Source: Streptomyces sp. LX-29 | GTDB taxonomy: Bacteria; Actinomycetota; Actinomycetes; Streptomycetales; Streptomycetaceae | NCBI RefSeq assembly: GCF_029541745.1 | Contig: NZ_CP089746.1 | Span: 2,728,001 to 2,792,000, forward strand | Length of the DNA: 64,000 nt | Direction of reading: 5' to 3' | Shown here: positions 1 to 8,259 of the stretch, in pieces | Position numbering within the stretch: the first letter of the stretch is position 1 | How the letters are laid out: each line of letters starts with the position of its first letter | Position numbers and translations under genes: made by a program | Notes under the pieces: model-generated | Told to the model about the DNA's origin: nothing | The model's input: only the letters and a program-made list of their open reading frames with translations | The model's database searches: none

Positions 1-3
1 AGA

Positions 4-34
4 GCCCGCCCCTGCGACCCCGTCAGGGGCGGGC
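4..34. terminator. GC-rich hairpin at window start
   Basis: Perfect 11-bp inverted repeat (GCCCGCCCCTG / CAGGGGCGGGC) with a 9-nt loop and no T-run. It ends 26 nt before the TTG start of the first gene. It probably terminates a gene lying left of the window, or attenuates the operon that follows. Confidence 0.55.
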
Positions 35-60
35 GTCCCACCCTCGGAGGGAAGAAACCC

Positions 61-483
61 TTGACCACGACCAAGAGCAGACCCAATGCAATCGGCGCCC
101 CCGGCTACAGCGAGACGCTTCCCTGCGAGGCCGAGTCCGTGGGCCGCGCCCGTCGGCTGGTCAGCGCCGCCCTGAACACCTGGGGGCTCGACCACCTCAT
201 CGACTCCGGAACGCTGATCATCTCCGAGCTCGTCACCAACGCCACGCAGCACAGCGGGCGTGACGTGTTCCGCGTCGGCGTAAATCGGCCGACAGAGGGC
301 CTTGTGCGCCTCGTCGTCAGCGACACGTCCCGCTCCAGGCCGAACCTGCGGCAGCCCGGCAACGATGAGGAAACCGGCCGCGGGCTGCTCATCGTCGAAG
401 CCCTCGCCAACCGCTGGAACGTGGACTACCGCCGGTGGGGCAAGGTCGTGTGGGTCGAGCTGGATACCGAGGTGAATAGCTGA
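61..483 (+). CDS. ATP-binding protein of the RsbW/HATPase_c_2 anti-sigma type
   Basis: A 140-residue stand-alone GHKL ATPase domain of the small serine-kinase/anti-sigma type that is abundant in Streptomyces. Visible motifs are the N-box (ISELVTNATQHS, about residues 54-65), a VVSDTS segment around residues 85-90 and a glycine-rich GRGLLIVEAL lid near residues 106-115. Family members bind ATP and either phosphorylate an anti-anti-sigma factor or sequester a sigma factor; the partner here is unknown. The start is TTG, with GGAGGG about 9 nt upstream. The stop overlaps the next start (TGATG), so the two genes should be translationally coupled. It heads a four-gene operon. Confidence 0.82.
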   Translation: MTTTKSRPNAIGAPGYSETLPCEAESVGRARRLVSAALNTWGLDHLIDSGTLIISELVTNATQHSGRDVFRVGVNRPTEGLVRLVVSDTSRSRPNLRQPGNDEETGRGLLIVEALANRWNVDYRRWGKVVWVELDTEVNS

Positions 484-1040
484 TGGGTAGGCACGCAAAG
501 CCTCGGAGGTTCACGCTCGTCCACCGTGCTATCTCGTCCGGCAGTTCGGAGGACCGACGGGAGCCCGGGGAAGCCTGGGGGCACGAGTTACCAGAACAGG
601 GCTACCTGGTCCAGGACGCCTTGGAGCGGACGGACACCGACACCCTGCGGCGCTGCCTGGAGGCCATGAGGCGGCAGCTCATGTCGGAGCAGACCGACGA
701 GCCGGTTCGCATCACCCGAGAGATGGTCCAGCACACGGTGGACTACGTACTCAGTGGCCAGCTCGAAGAAGTCGAGGACACCGACCTCGGCGCCATCGTG
801 CTCATGCTGCGGGGCTACCTCACCGTCCTGGCGGACGAGGCTGAGTCGCTGTTGGACACCGGGCGCGCTGTCGTTCGTGAGATGACCGGGCGCGCGAGGA
901 GAGTCGCGGACGAGGAGGGCGTTCCGAGCCGCGCGACGGCTCGGCATGTGGCGCGGACGGCACGCGACCTGCTCCACCTCCTAGCTATTGAGGGCTGGTG
1001 GGCGGCGCGCGCGAAATCCAGGGAGTCGGCCCGTGCATAG
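483..1040 (+). CDS. Conserved-type hypothetical protein, DUF6415-like, with a TTA codon
   Basis: 185 residues. No catalytic motif is visible. The central part (from about DTDTLRRCLEAMRR to the C-terminus) is predicted almost entirely helical and contains LGAIVLMLRGYLTVLADEAESLL. This resembles, from memory, small helical Streptomyces proteins annotated DUF6415 that sit beside regulatory genes; the match is tentative. Codon 36 is TTA (588-590), so full expression should require the bldA leucyl tRNA, tying the operon to late growth. Its ATG overlaps the upstream stop, and its stop overlaps the GTG of the 43-residue ORF that follows. Function unknown. Confidence 0.75.
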   Translation: MGRHAKPRRFTLVHRAISSGSSEDRREPGEAWGHELPEQGYLVQDALERTDTDTLRRCLEAMRRQLMSEQTDEPVRITREMVQHTVDYVLSGQLEEVEDTDLGAIVLMLRGYLTVLADEAESLLDTGRAVVREMTGRARRVADEEGVPSRATARHVARTARDLLHLLAIEGWWAARAKSRESARA

Positions 1041-1164
1041 ACGACAGATTGCACGCCCGACCGTGGTTCCGTATGTCGCATCTTGGGACAGCGACCTCCC
1101 AGTCGTTGAACGTGAGTTGATCATGCAGTATCGCCCGCGGCTTCGACCGCTGGCGACGGCATGA
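1033..1164 (+). CDS. 43-residue small ORF, translationally coupled
   Basis: GTG-initiated ORF whose first eight bases overlap the end of the upstream gene and whose TGA overlaps the next ATG (ATGA). The frame therefore exactly bridges a 120-nt gap. The peptide begins MHRRQIARPTVVPYVASW and ends LRPLATA. It is basic, soluble and has no signal peptide or transmembrane segment. The double overlap is the main evidence that it is translated. The PTVVPY(V/I)A opening recalls, from memory, the N-terminus of small uncharacterised Streptomyces proteins. It could be a regulator or a remnant of a longer protein. Function unknown. Confidence 0.5.
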   Translation: MHRRQIARPTVVPYVASWDSDLPVVERELIMQYRPRLRPLATA

Positions 1165-1496
1165 GACAGCCGCGATTGCGCTGGAGGCGGCGCAAGCAGC
1201 CTCTCTCGAACTACGAGCCCAACGTGCAGCGAATCCTTAACCCGCCCACCCGCACCTGGCCGAGTCGCATCCGTGGCGGATTCTGGGCGGCCGAGGAGTG
1301 GTGGTGCCGGCATGTCACTCATCGGGAGCTCTACCGTCGACTCGACGCCACGGGTCGCGCTTTTCGAGCCAACCTCCCACCGGAGTGGGACACGCCCGAA
1401 TATGCGGAACGCAGCCTTGAGCGCATCAGGAATGAACTAGCCGCCAAGCACGCCGCGCAGAAGGGAGGCGCCACCGATCCTCCACCACCCAACTAG
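1161..1496 (+). CDS. Hypothetical protein, 111 aa
   Basis: Last gene of the four-gene operon, starting at an ATGA overlap. The N-terminus is strongly basic (MRQPRLRWRRRKQPL) and the middle is tryptophan-rich (RGGFWAAEEWWCRHV, about residues 38-52). A charged helical C-terminus ends in prolines. There is no signal peptide and no recognisable domain. The basic and aromatic composition would suit binding to nucleic acid or to a partner protein, but nothing specific can be assigned. A short hairpin follows 18 nt after the stop. Confidence 0.65.
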   Translation: MRQPRLRWRRRKQPLSNYEPNVQRILNPPTRTWPSRIRGGFWAAEEWWCRHVTHRELYRRLDATGRAFRANLPPEWDTPEYAERSLERIRNELAAKHAAQKGGATDPPPPN

Positions 1497-1513
1497 CGCT
1501 CTTTCTTAGGGAT

Positions 1514-1542
1514 TCCGGCCACGCCTCCCCGTATCGGCCGGA
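1514..1542 (+). terminator. Candidate terminator after the regulatory operon
   Basis: Inverted repeat TCCGGCC / GGCCGGA (7 bp, 15-nt loop) just downstream of the fourth gene, followed by an AT-richer stretch. It is a modest stem, so confidence is limited. Confidence 0.4.
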
Positions 1543-1789
1543 TTGAAATACCCGGCCCCATTTTCACTTTTCTCGAAAACAGGCCGGGTCATTCTCACGC
1601 CCTTTTTCGACCCGGAAATCTTGGCATATTCCATTTTGAATGACCATGAAATTCCCTCTTTTCGACCCGGGTTTGCGACTGTAGCTTCTTTCCCGGAAGT
1701 TCGTTCCGCCGATAAGGCCAGAGCTCGACTTCGGGCAAGGGTCGAAGCGGGACATCCGGCTTCCTGGGATTCGAGAAAGGTGTACGGGA
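1543..1789 (+). promoter_or_regulatory. AT-richer control region with direct repeats upstream of the RiPP-like precursor
   Basis: About 250 nt, clearly less GC-rich than its surroundings, lying between the upstream operon and the 58-residue precursor gene. It contains two copies of TTTTCGACCCGG (1604-1615 and 1659-1670, start-to-start distance 55 nt) plus an inverted partial copy (CCGGGTC near 1584-1590). A possible -10 (TAGCTT, 1682-1687) follows the second repeat. The arrangement suggests a regulated promoter; the regulator is not identified. The precursor ribosome-binding site (GAAAGG) lies at its right end. Confidence 0.45.
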
Positions 1790-1966
1790 ATGAACCCGAC
1801 CCAGATCGACGAGGCCGAGACCGCGGCCATGCCCCGCACCGTCCTGACCGACCTCGTGGCGGCCGTCAAGGACGACTCGCCGGCCGTGGTCGCCGGTGTG
1901 AAGAAGTCCGTCGCCCGGTCCCAGCAGGACGCGAACAACTGCATGATGGGCGGCTGGACCTCCTGA
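1790..1966 (+). CDS. Candidate RiPP precursor peptide, 58 aa
   Basis: ATG-initiated 58-residue ORF with a good ribosome-binding site (GAAAGG, 9 nt spacing). The first about 48 residues form an acidic-then-basic helical leader (MNPTQIDEAETAAMPRT, then LVAAVKDDSPAVVAGVKKS). The last ten residues, NNCMMGGWTS, are compositionally distinct: one cysteine, two methionines, two glycines and a tryptophan before a Thr-Ser terminus. Leader plus a short unusual C-terminus, next to a gene for a putative peptide-modifying HExxH protein, is the classic RiPP arrangement. No signal peptide is present. A hairpin separates it from the enzyme gene, a common way to make more precursor than enzyme. The product is unknown. 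Confidence 0.62.
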   Translation: MNPTQIDEAETAAMPRTVLTDLVAAVKDDSPAVVAGVKKSVARSQQDANNCMMGGWTS

Positions 1967-2005
1967 CCGACCGCTCTGAAGCGCTGATGCGCTGACCCAG
2001 CAGTG

Positions 2006-2036
2006 TGCCCGGGGCGGTCCCCTTCCGCCCCGGGCA
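2006..2036 (+). terminator. Attenuator-like hairpin between precursor and HExxH gene
   Basis: Perfect 12-bp stem (TGCCCGGGGCGG / CCGCCCCGGGCA) with a 7-nt loop, 39 nt after the precursor stop and 34 nt before the next ATG. There is no T-run. It would suit partial termination or 3'-end stabilisation of an abundant precursor mRNA. Confidence 0.55.
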
Positions 2037-2070
2037 TACGTCTTCAGGCCGCGACGAAGGAGAGTTCCAC

Positions 2071-2934
2071 ATGCACTTCATGAACATCGGCCACACGTAC
2101 GAGAGCACAGCCCGGCTGGTCCACGCCGTCACCGGGGAGTACCCGGACGCCGAAGGGCTGGACGCGGCTTACCGTACGGCCATCTCCCAGCTCCGTCCCA
2201 TGCCCGTCAAGGGCCAGGGCATCGACATCACGTACGAGGACGGCGCCTGGGCGAAGCTCTGCACTGACAACGGCATCTTCGAGCACATCTTCAAGGGTGC
2301 TGGCCCGACCGACGGCCCCACGCGCGAGGCGTGGGACACCAAGGTCGCCGAGGCCCTGGACCTCATCGAGTCCATCAGCCCGGACCTGCGCCGCATGGTG
2401 GACCTCATGGTCACCGACCTCGTCATCCTCAACAGCGGGGCGGACGGCGGCGGCTCCGCGTCCCACATCCCCGGGGTAGTGGTCATGAGCCCCGGGGAGA
2501 ACTGGCAGACCCTCGACTACGCGATGTGCCTCGTCCACGAGGGCATGCACCTCAACCTCTTCGTGGCCGACAAGGTGTACGGCACCTTCACGCTCCCGTC
2601 CACCGAGCTGGAGGCCGACGACCGTCGAGCGCTGTCCGCCGTGAAGATCGGCCAGAAGCGACCGCTCGACAAGGCGTTCCACGCCGCGATCGTGACGGTT
2701 CCGCTGATGTTCATGGAGGACCACCAGGGCAAGACGACGCTCGTCGACCTCTACACGAAGTCGCTGGCGGACGCCTGCGAGGACCTGAAGAAGCAGCGCC
2801 CGTACTTCACCGAGTACGGGCAGATGCTCCTCGACGAGCTGTGCGGCTTCGGCGAGACCCTCGACTTCGACCACGTGGCCCGCGCGATCTCCAGCCCGGA
2901 GTACGCGGGCTATCGACCGGCCGTCGCCGCCTGA
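2071..2934 (+). CDS. HExxH-motif protein of the putative peptide-modification (aKG-HExxH-like) type
   Basis: 287 residues, with a strong ribosome-binding site (AAGGAGAG) 6 nt before the ATG. The key motif is LVHEGMHLNL (H156, E157, H160), preceded by a GGGSASHIPGVVVMSP segment. A downstream RPLDKAFHAA segment supplies Arg197 and a third candidate ligand, His204. This order recalls the 'HEXXH motif-containing putative peptide modification protein' family. Characterised members fused to radical SAM enzymes are reported as Fe(II)/alpha-ketoglutarate-dependent beta-hydroxylases rather than proteases. There is no signal peptide, so it should act in the cytoplasm, probably on the 58-residue peptide encoded just upstream. 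No radical SAM partner lies nearby. A true metallopeptidase is the alternative. Confidence 0.7.
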   Translation: MHFMNIGHTYESTARLVHAVTGEYPDAEGLDAAYRTAISQLRPMPVKGQGIDITYEDGAWAKLCTDNGIFEHIFKGAGPTDGPTREAWDTKVAEALDLIESISPDLRRMVDLMVTDLVILNSGADGGGSASHIPGVVVMSPGENWQTLDYAMCLVHEGMHLNLFVADKVYGTFTLPSTELEADDRRALSAVKIGQKRPLDKAFHAAIVTVPLMFMEDHQGKTTLVDLYTKSLADACEDLKKQRPYFTEYGQMLLDELCGFGETLDFDHVARAISSPEYAGYRPAVAA

Positions 2935-2939
2935 CGGGT

Positions 2940-3734
2940 CTAGGGTTCGAACACAAGCCCCGCTTCCCGTGCAAGGCTCAGGGCCAGCTCCATCGACCCC
3001 GGGCCTTGCACGACGGCGCCCTTCAGGCTTGCCGTCCCGAACACATCCAAGAGCGTGCAGCCTTCGAACCGCACGACCCCCAGGTTCTTGGCGTTGGCGA
3101 ACTGGCCGCCGGTCAGGTCGCAGTTCTCGAACTTCACGTTGTGCATCTCGGCACTCTGGAAGTCGGCCCCGGCCATCTTGCAGTCGCTGAACACCACGGC
3201 GTACAACTTCATGTGACGAAACAGGCCGGGGGCGATGACGCAGTTCTCGATGCGGACGTCCCGGAAGGTGCCGGACTTCCATGATGAGCCGGTGAATCGG
3301 CTCCCCGTGACGGAGCACCGAATCAGGGACACGTCCTGGGCGCTCAGCTCGGCGAAGTCACAGGTGCTGAACTGGGAATCGCTGAATTGACTGCGGAGCA
3401 GTCGGCTTCCCGTGAAACGGGCATTCTCGAATCGACATCCTTCGGCTTCAACGGCCTCAGCCGAGATGCCCACAAAGTGCTCAGCGTCATATACGACACC
3501 TCGAACGATCGCGTCATCTTCGAGGGCGTCTCTCGGCATCTCCGCCGACCGCAGCGAAAGCGGCAGTCTCGGCTCGGTGGGGTTCTTGATAGGCCGGGTC
3601 ATGCCGCTTTGCCGAGCAATCTGAGCCATGCGGAGAGCATCCCATTCTCGGAGTTCCGGTGGAGGACCCGAGTCTAGGGGAAATCGCCACCGACGGTGGG
3701 CAGTTGGGAGGCCCCGAAAAAAGCTGACCCGCAT
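2940..3734 (-). CDS. Pentapeptide-repeat protein
   Basis: Up to 264 residues, convergent with the HExxH gene (stops 5 nt apart). From about residue 95 onward the sequence shows degenerate A(D/N)LXX-type pentapeptide repeats with recurrent central F/L, e.g. CRFENARFTGSRLLRSQFSDSQF and DCKMAGADFQSAEMHNVKFENCDL (split here by function, not copied in full). These predict a right-handed quadrilateral beta-helix. Known members mimic DNA and protect gyrase, including immunity proteins of some gyrase-targeting peptides. Most have unknown roles. The start is uncertain: ATG codons at 3734, 3629 and 3602 are all in frame and none has a convincing ribosome-binding site. It may be linked to the neighbouring RiPP-like pair, or merely adjacent. 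Confidence 0.75.
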   Translation of the reverse strand: MRVSFFRGLPTAHRRWRFPLDSGPPPELREWDALRMAQIARQSGMTRPIKNPTEPRLPLSLRSAEMPRDALEDDAIVRGVVYDAEHFVGISAEAVEAEGCRFENARFTGSRLLRSQFSDSQFSTCDFAELSAQDVSLIRCSVTGSRFTGSSWKSGTFRDVRIENCVIAPGLFRHMKLYAVVFSDCKMAGADFQSAEMHNVKFENCDLTGGQFANAKNLGVVRFEGCTLLDVFGTASLKGAVVQGPGSMELALSLAREAGLVFEP

Positions 3735-3792
3735 GGGTCGCTGAGGCCGCTACCCTCCCGAGGGAGCCACCACCGACGTAAGGAACGGCAGG

Positions 3793-4092
3793 ATGGACGA
3801 CGAGCCACTGGAGGAATGGGCGGAGCGCCGCAACGCGAAGATCGGCCGGCTTCGCGCTGTGCCGATCGTCACCGGTGACGGCCCCAGGGGCTCACACCTG
3901 AACCCAGACGCACCGCGCGCCATCGAGCGATGGAACGGCTACTCCTGGGAGCCGTATGCCTTCGCGGCCAGCCTTGCCGAGGCGAGGCGCATCCTGTACC
4001 CCGAGCCCACCCAACAGCCGCCCTCGGCTGCACTGGGCCCAGCGCGACAGCCGCTGGCGCCGGGCACAGGCCGGCATCGGAAGCCCCGCTGA
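3793..4092 (+). CDS. Small conserved-type hypothetical protein (DUF6087-like), 99 aa
   Basis: 99 residues starting MDDEPLEEWAERRNAKIGRL, with AAGGA upstream. The middle is PRAIERWNGYSWEPYAFA, and the C-terminal 30 residues are proline- and arginine-rich and probably disordered. From memory, the short W-NGYSWEPY pattern resembles small Streptomyces proteins annotated DUF6087; this is tentative. It has no signal peptide, transmembrane segment or catalytic motif. It stands alone, with its promoter region shared with the divergent pentapeptide-repeat gene. Function unknown. Confidence 0.6.
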   Translation: MDDEPLEEWAERRNAKIGRLRAVPIVTGDGPRGSHLNPDAPRAIERWNGYSWEPYAFAASLAEARRILYPEPTQQPPSAALGPARQPLAPGTGRHRKPR

Positions 4093-4151
4093 AGTCGGCG
4101 CCGCACCCGACACCCGTCTCGGGAAGTCAGCAGCGGGCCGCTTCCTGCGAA

Positions 4152-4229
4152 GTCAGCACCAAGTCAGCACGGCGGGGCTTGCGAGGGGTGATGAGGGGGT
4201 GCTTCCAGGTCAGCACCAAGTCAGCACGG
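4152..4229. repeat. Paired 21-bp repeats built from GTCAGCAC units
   Basis: Two identical 21-bp copies at 4152-4172 and 4209-4229, 57 nt apart start to start. Each is itself two GTCAGCAC units separated by CAA. A near-copy (GTCAGCAG) lies at about 4125. The block sits exactly where the accessory genes give way to core chromosome (ychF). Such iterons can be binding sites of integrases/excisionases or transcription factors; no integrase is seen here. Confidence 0.6.
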
Positions 4230-4238
4230 GAACGAAAA

Positions 4239-4268
4239 GGGGGCCTGATCCCGAAGGAACAGACCCCC
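4239..4268 (-). terminator. Rho-independent terminator of ychF
   Basis: Read on the minus strand this is a 13-bp stem with a single mismatch, one G-U pair and a TTCG tetraloop, followed directly by TTTT. It lies about 50 nt after the ychF stop. It is among the few hairpins in the window with a T-run. Confidence 0.75.
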
Positions 4269-4316
4269 TCTGACCTGCATGTTTGCCAGATCAGCGAAGT
4301 CGTACTATGTCGCCCG

Positions 4317-5405
4317 TCACACGTTGAAGCGGAACTCCACCACGTCCCCGTCCTGCATCACGTACTCCTTGCCCTCCATGCGCGCCTTGCCCGCCGCGCG
4401 GGCGTCGGCGACGGAGCCGGTGTCGACCAGGTCGGCGAAGGAGATGACCTCGGCCTTGATGAAGCCCTTCTGGAAGTCGGTGTGGATGACACCGGCGGCC
4501 TCGGGGGCGGTGGCGCCCTTCTTGATGGTCCAGGCGCGGGCTTCCTTGGGGCCGGCGGTCAGGTAGGTCTGGAGGCCCAGGGTGTCGAAGCCGACGCGGG
4601 CGAGGGTGGCCAGGCCCGGTTCCTCGGCGCCGACGGACTGGAGGAGCTCCATGGCGTCCTCCTCGTCGAGCTCGGCGAGGTCGGCCTCCAGCTTGGCGTT
4701 GAGGAAGATGGCCTCGGCCGGGGCGACCAGGGCGCGCTGCTCGTCCTTGAAGGCGTCGTCGGTCAGCTCGTCCTCGTCGACGTTGAAGACGTAGAGGAAC
4801 GGCTTGGTGGTGAGCAGGTGCAGGTCGTGGAGGAGCTCCGCGCGCTCGCTGCCCTGGACGATCCCGTGCCCGAAGAGGGTCTCGCCCTTCTCCAGGATCT
4901 CCTTCGCCTCCTCGACGGCCTTGACCTTCGGGGCGACGTCCTTCTTGATCCGGGACTCCTTGACCAGGCGCGGCAGCACCTTCTCGATGGTCTGGAGGTC
5001 GGCGAGGATCAGCTCGGTGTTGATGGTCTCGATGTCGTCCTTGGGCGACACCTTGCCGTCGACGTGGACGACGTTCTCGTCCTTGAAGGCCCGGATGACC
5101 TGGCAGATCGCGTCGGACTCGCGGATGTTCGCCAGGAACTTGTTGCCCAGGCCCTCGCCCTCGCTGGCGCCGCGCACGATACCCGCGATGTCGACGAAGT
5201 CGACGGTGGCCGGCAGCACCCGCTGGGAGCTGAAGATCTCGGCCAGCTTGCCCAGGCGGGTGTCGGGGACGCCGACGACGCCCACGTTGGGCTCGATGGT
5301 GGCGAACGGGTAGTTGGCCGCCAGCACGTCGTTCTTGGTCAGGGCGTTGAACAGGGTCGACTTGCCGACATTCGGCAGACCGACGATTCCGATCGTGAGC
5401 GACAC
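4317..5405 (-). CDS. ychF: Ribosome-binding ATPase YchF (Obg-family GTPase fold)
   Basis: 362 residues, the normal family length. The N-terminus carries the P-loop IVGLPNVGKSTLFNAL (about residues 6-21). This is followed by the switch region with ANYPFATIEPN, then DIAGIVRGASEGEGLGN and the C-terminal TGS domain (ARAWTIKKG...VIHTDFQKGFIKAEVI). YchF uses ATP rather than GTP, binds ribosomes and has been linked to oxidative-stress responses. The GTG at 5405 is chosen because MSLTIGIVGLPNVGK matches the family start and GGGAAG lies 10 nt upstream; frames extending to 5492 are upstream noise. It is single-gene, with its own terminator. Confidence 0.96.
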   Translation of the reverse strand: MSLTIGIVGLPNVGKSTLFNALTKNDVLAANYPFATIEPNVGVVGVPDTRLGKLAEIFSSQRVLPATVDFVDIAGIVRGASEGEGLGNKFLANIRESDAICQVIRAFKDENVVHVDGKVSPKDDIETINTELILADLQTIEKVLPRLVKESRIKKDVAPKVKAVEEAKEILEKGETLFGHGIVQGSERAELLHDLHLLTTKPFLYVFNVDEDELTDDAFKDEQRALVAPAEAIFLNAKLEADLAELDEEDAMELLQSVGAEEPGLATLARVGFDTLGLQTYLTAGPKEARAWTIKKGATAPEAAGVIHTDFQKGFIKAEVISFADLVDTGSVADARAAGKARMEGKEYVMQDGDVVEFRFNV

Positions 5406-6195
5406 GTGGCGACTTCCCGTAGCGGATAAGAGCGGATATGAAGGCCCGTGCAGGCCGGTCCACCAGTCTACGGGGCCGCCCCGCGGCCCCACCCCGCACC
5501 GGCGCGCTCACCACGGCCGCGCTCTAGCCGACCCTCCCGTCCGGCGTCAAACGCTGAGCCCAAGGTGGCTCAAACCGCGTGTCTGGGGACAGATTCCGCC
5601 CGTCCCCCCGCCTACGTTGGTCGAGTGGAGGACTACAGGAGGCGCCCGCAGCGGCCCATCCCCCGGCCCGGGCGGCCCAGGACCGGCGCCGGACCGGGGC
5701 CAGGGCCGGGAGCACGGGGGCGTACGGCGGCCGCCGGGACCGGCGCGCCTCGACGCCCGGCCGGCCGGCGCCCCCCGCCGTCCCGCCCCGCCGCCGCAGC
5801 GGCATCCCCCGTCGCGGCCCTCGCGATCCGGCTCCGACGGCTGCCCCGGCCGCGGCTCACCGGGTTCGGGGCCGGGCTGCTCGCCGTGCTGACCATGGTC
5901 ACCATCGGCGGTCTCGACGTGCTGCTGTTCTCCGGCTCGTCCGCCGTCTACGGGGTCGCCTACGTCCTGACCTGCGTCGGCTGCGGGCTGTGGGTGCGCC
6001 CGCTGGACCTGGTCACCGCGCCGGTCGGGATGCCCATCGCCTTCGCCGCCGGCCTGGTGCCGATCAACGACGGCGGTGACGGGCTCGGCGGCCAGGCGGT
6101 GGGCGTGTTCACCTCGCTGTCGCTGCACGCCGGCTGGCTCTACGCGGGCACCCTGCTCACCGCGCTGATCGTCCTCGTACGCCAGGTGGCCCGGG

Positions 6196-6996
<801 letters not shown>

Positions 6997-7034
6997 GAAC
7001 TTCAGGCTAGGGCCGTTCGGGGCCGCTCACCCCC

Positions 7035-7184
7035 TCGGCGGTGGGATCGGGACACCTGGCGGGACACCCGGCGCGGGCGCATGGCGGGACACCGGGCGCG
7101 GGTGCGCGGCGCGCCCCACATGGCTGCCGGCGTCACCCGAACGCGTCGTCGTCCGAAGACGACCGGCGGCGTCACCCGAACGCC
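7035..7184. repeat. Small repeats between ppgK and ispH
   Basis: The 192-nt gap carries several CGGGACAC units (about 7045-7095) and a 16-bp direct repeat GGCGTCACCCGAACGC at 7129-7144 and 7168-7183. Between the two copies lies an inverted repeat GTCGTC/GACGAC. No gene is evident. It could act as a termination or mRNA-end structure for ispH. Confidence 0.45.
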
Positions 7185-7188
7185 GGCG

Positions 7189-8178
7189 TCACTCCTCGAC
7201 CGCTGCCGCCGCCTCCGCGCGCAGGTCGCGCCGCAGCTCCTTCGGCAGCGAGAAGGTGATCGACTCCTTCGCCGCCGTGACCGTCTCCACGTCGTCGTAG
7301 CCGCGCTGGGCCAGCCACTCCAGGACACCCTCGACCAGGATCTCCGGGACGGAGGCGCCCGAGGTGACGCCGACCGTCCGCACGCCCTCCAGCCACGCCT
7401 CGTCGATCTCCTCGGCGAAGTCCACCAGGTGCGCGTCGCGCGCGCCGGCGCCGAGGGCGACCTCGACCAGCCGGACGGAGTTGGAGGAGTTCTTGGAGCC
7501 GACGACGATCACCAGATCGGCCTCCGCGCCCATCTGCTTCACCGCGGTCTGGCGGTTCTGCGTGGCGTAGCAGATGTCGTCGCTGGGCGGACTGACGAGC
7601 TGCGGGAAGCGCTCCTTGAGCGCGTCGACCGTCTCCATCGTCTCGTCGACGGACAGCGTGGTCTGGGAGAGCCACACCACCCGGGAGGCGTCGCGGACCT
7701 CGACGTTCGCCACGTCCTTGGGGCCGTCGACCAGCTGGATGTGGTCCGGCGCCTCGCCGCTGGTGCCGATGACCTCCTCGTGGCCCTCGTGACCGATGAG
7801 GAGGATGTCGAAGTCATCGTTCGCGAAGCGCACGGCCTCCTTGTGGACCTTGGTGACCAGCGGGCAGGTCGCGTCGATCGTCGCCAGCTTGCCGCGCTGG
7901 GCCTCCTCGTGCACGACCGGCGCCACACCGTGCGCCGAGAAGATCACGATATTGCCCGGGGGCACCTCCTCCGTCTCGTCGACGAAGATGGCGCCCTTCT
8001 TCTCCAGGGTCTTGACCACGTACTTGTTGTGGACGATCTCGTGGCGCACATAGATCGGCGCGCCGTACTGCTCCAGGGCCTTCTCGACGGCGATCACGGC
8101 GCGGTCCACGCCCGCGCAGTAGCCACGGGGGGCGGCGAGCAGGACCCGGCGGGAGGGCGTTGCAGTCATGTGCTCCAT
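7189..8178 (-). CDS. ispH: 4-hydroxy-3-methylbut-2-enyl diphosphate reductase
   Basis: 329 residues (326 if the ATG at 8169 is used). It catalyses the last step of the MEP pathway, reducing HMBPP to IPP and DMAPP with a [4Fe-4S] cluster. The three cluster cysteines are visible in [18 protein letters not shown] and DDICYATQN. Other conserved pieces are [21 protein letters not shown] and TSGASVPE. Both in-frame ATGs (MEHM) are plausible; the first is given. The product feeds the cis-prenyltransferase and terpenoid routes. The divergent APC permease starts 81 nt away, so the two share a promoter region. Confidence 0.97.
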   Translation of the reverse strand: MEHMTATPSRRVLLAAPRGYCAGVDRAVIAVEKALEQYGAPIYVRHEIVHNKYVVKTLEKKGAIFVDETEEVPPGNIVIFSAHGVAPVVHEEAQRGKLATIDATCPLVTKVHKEAVRFANDDFDILLIGHEGHEEVIGTSGEAPDHIQLVDGPKDVANVEVRDASRVVWLSQTTLSVDETMETVDALKERFPQLVSPPSDDICYATQNRQTAVKQMGAEADLVIVVGSKNSSNSVRLVEVALGAGARDAHLVDFAEEIDEAWLEGVRTVGVTSGASVPEILVEGVLEWLAQRGYDDVETVTAAKESITFSLPKELRRDLRAEAAAAVEE

Positions 8179-8259
8179 CGTAAGGCCGTGGCGCAGCCTC
8201 CGAAGCGCACGCCGGTGGCCCAGACTGAGGCCGCACGACGACGCTGGGAGGCGGGCGGG

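Noticed and set aside
5405..5492. N-terminal extension of YchF to 5492
   Set aside because: The family begins at MSLTIGIVGLPNVGK and the GTG there has a good ribosome-binding site.
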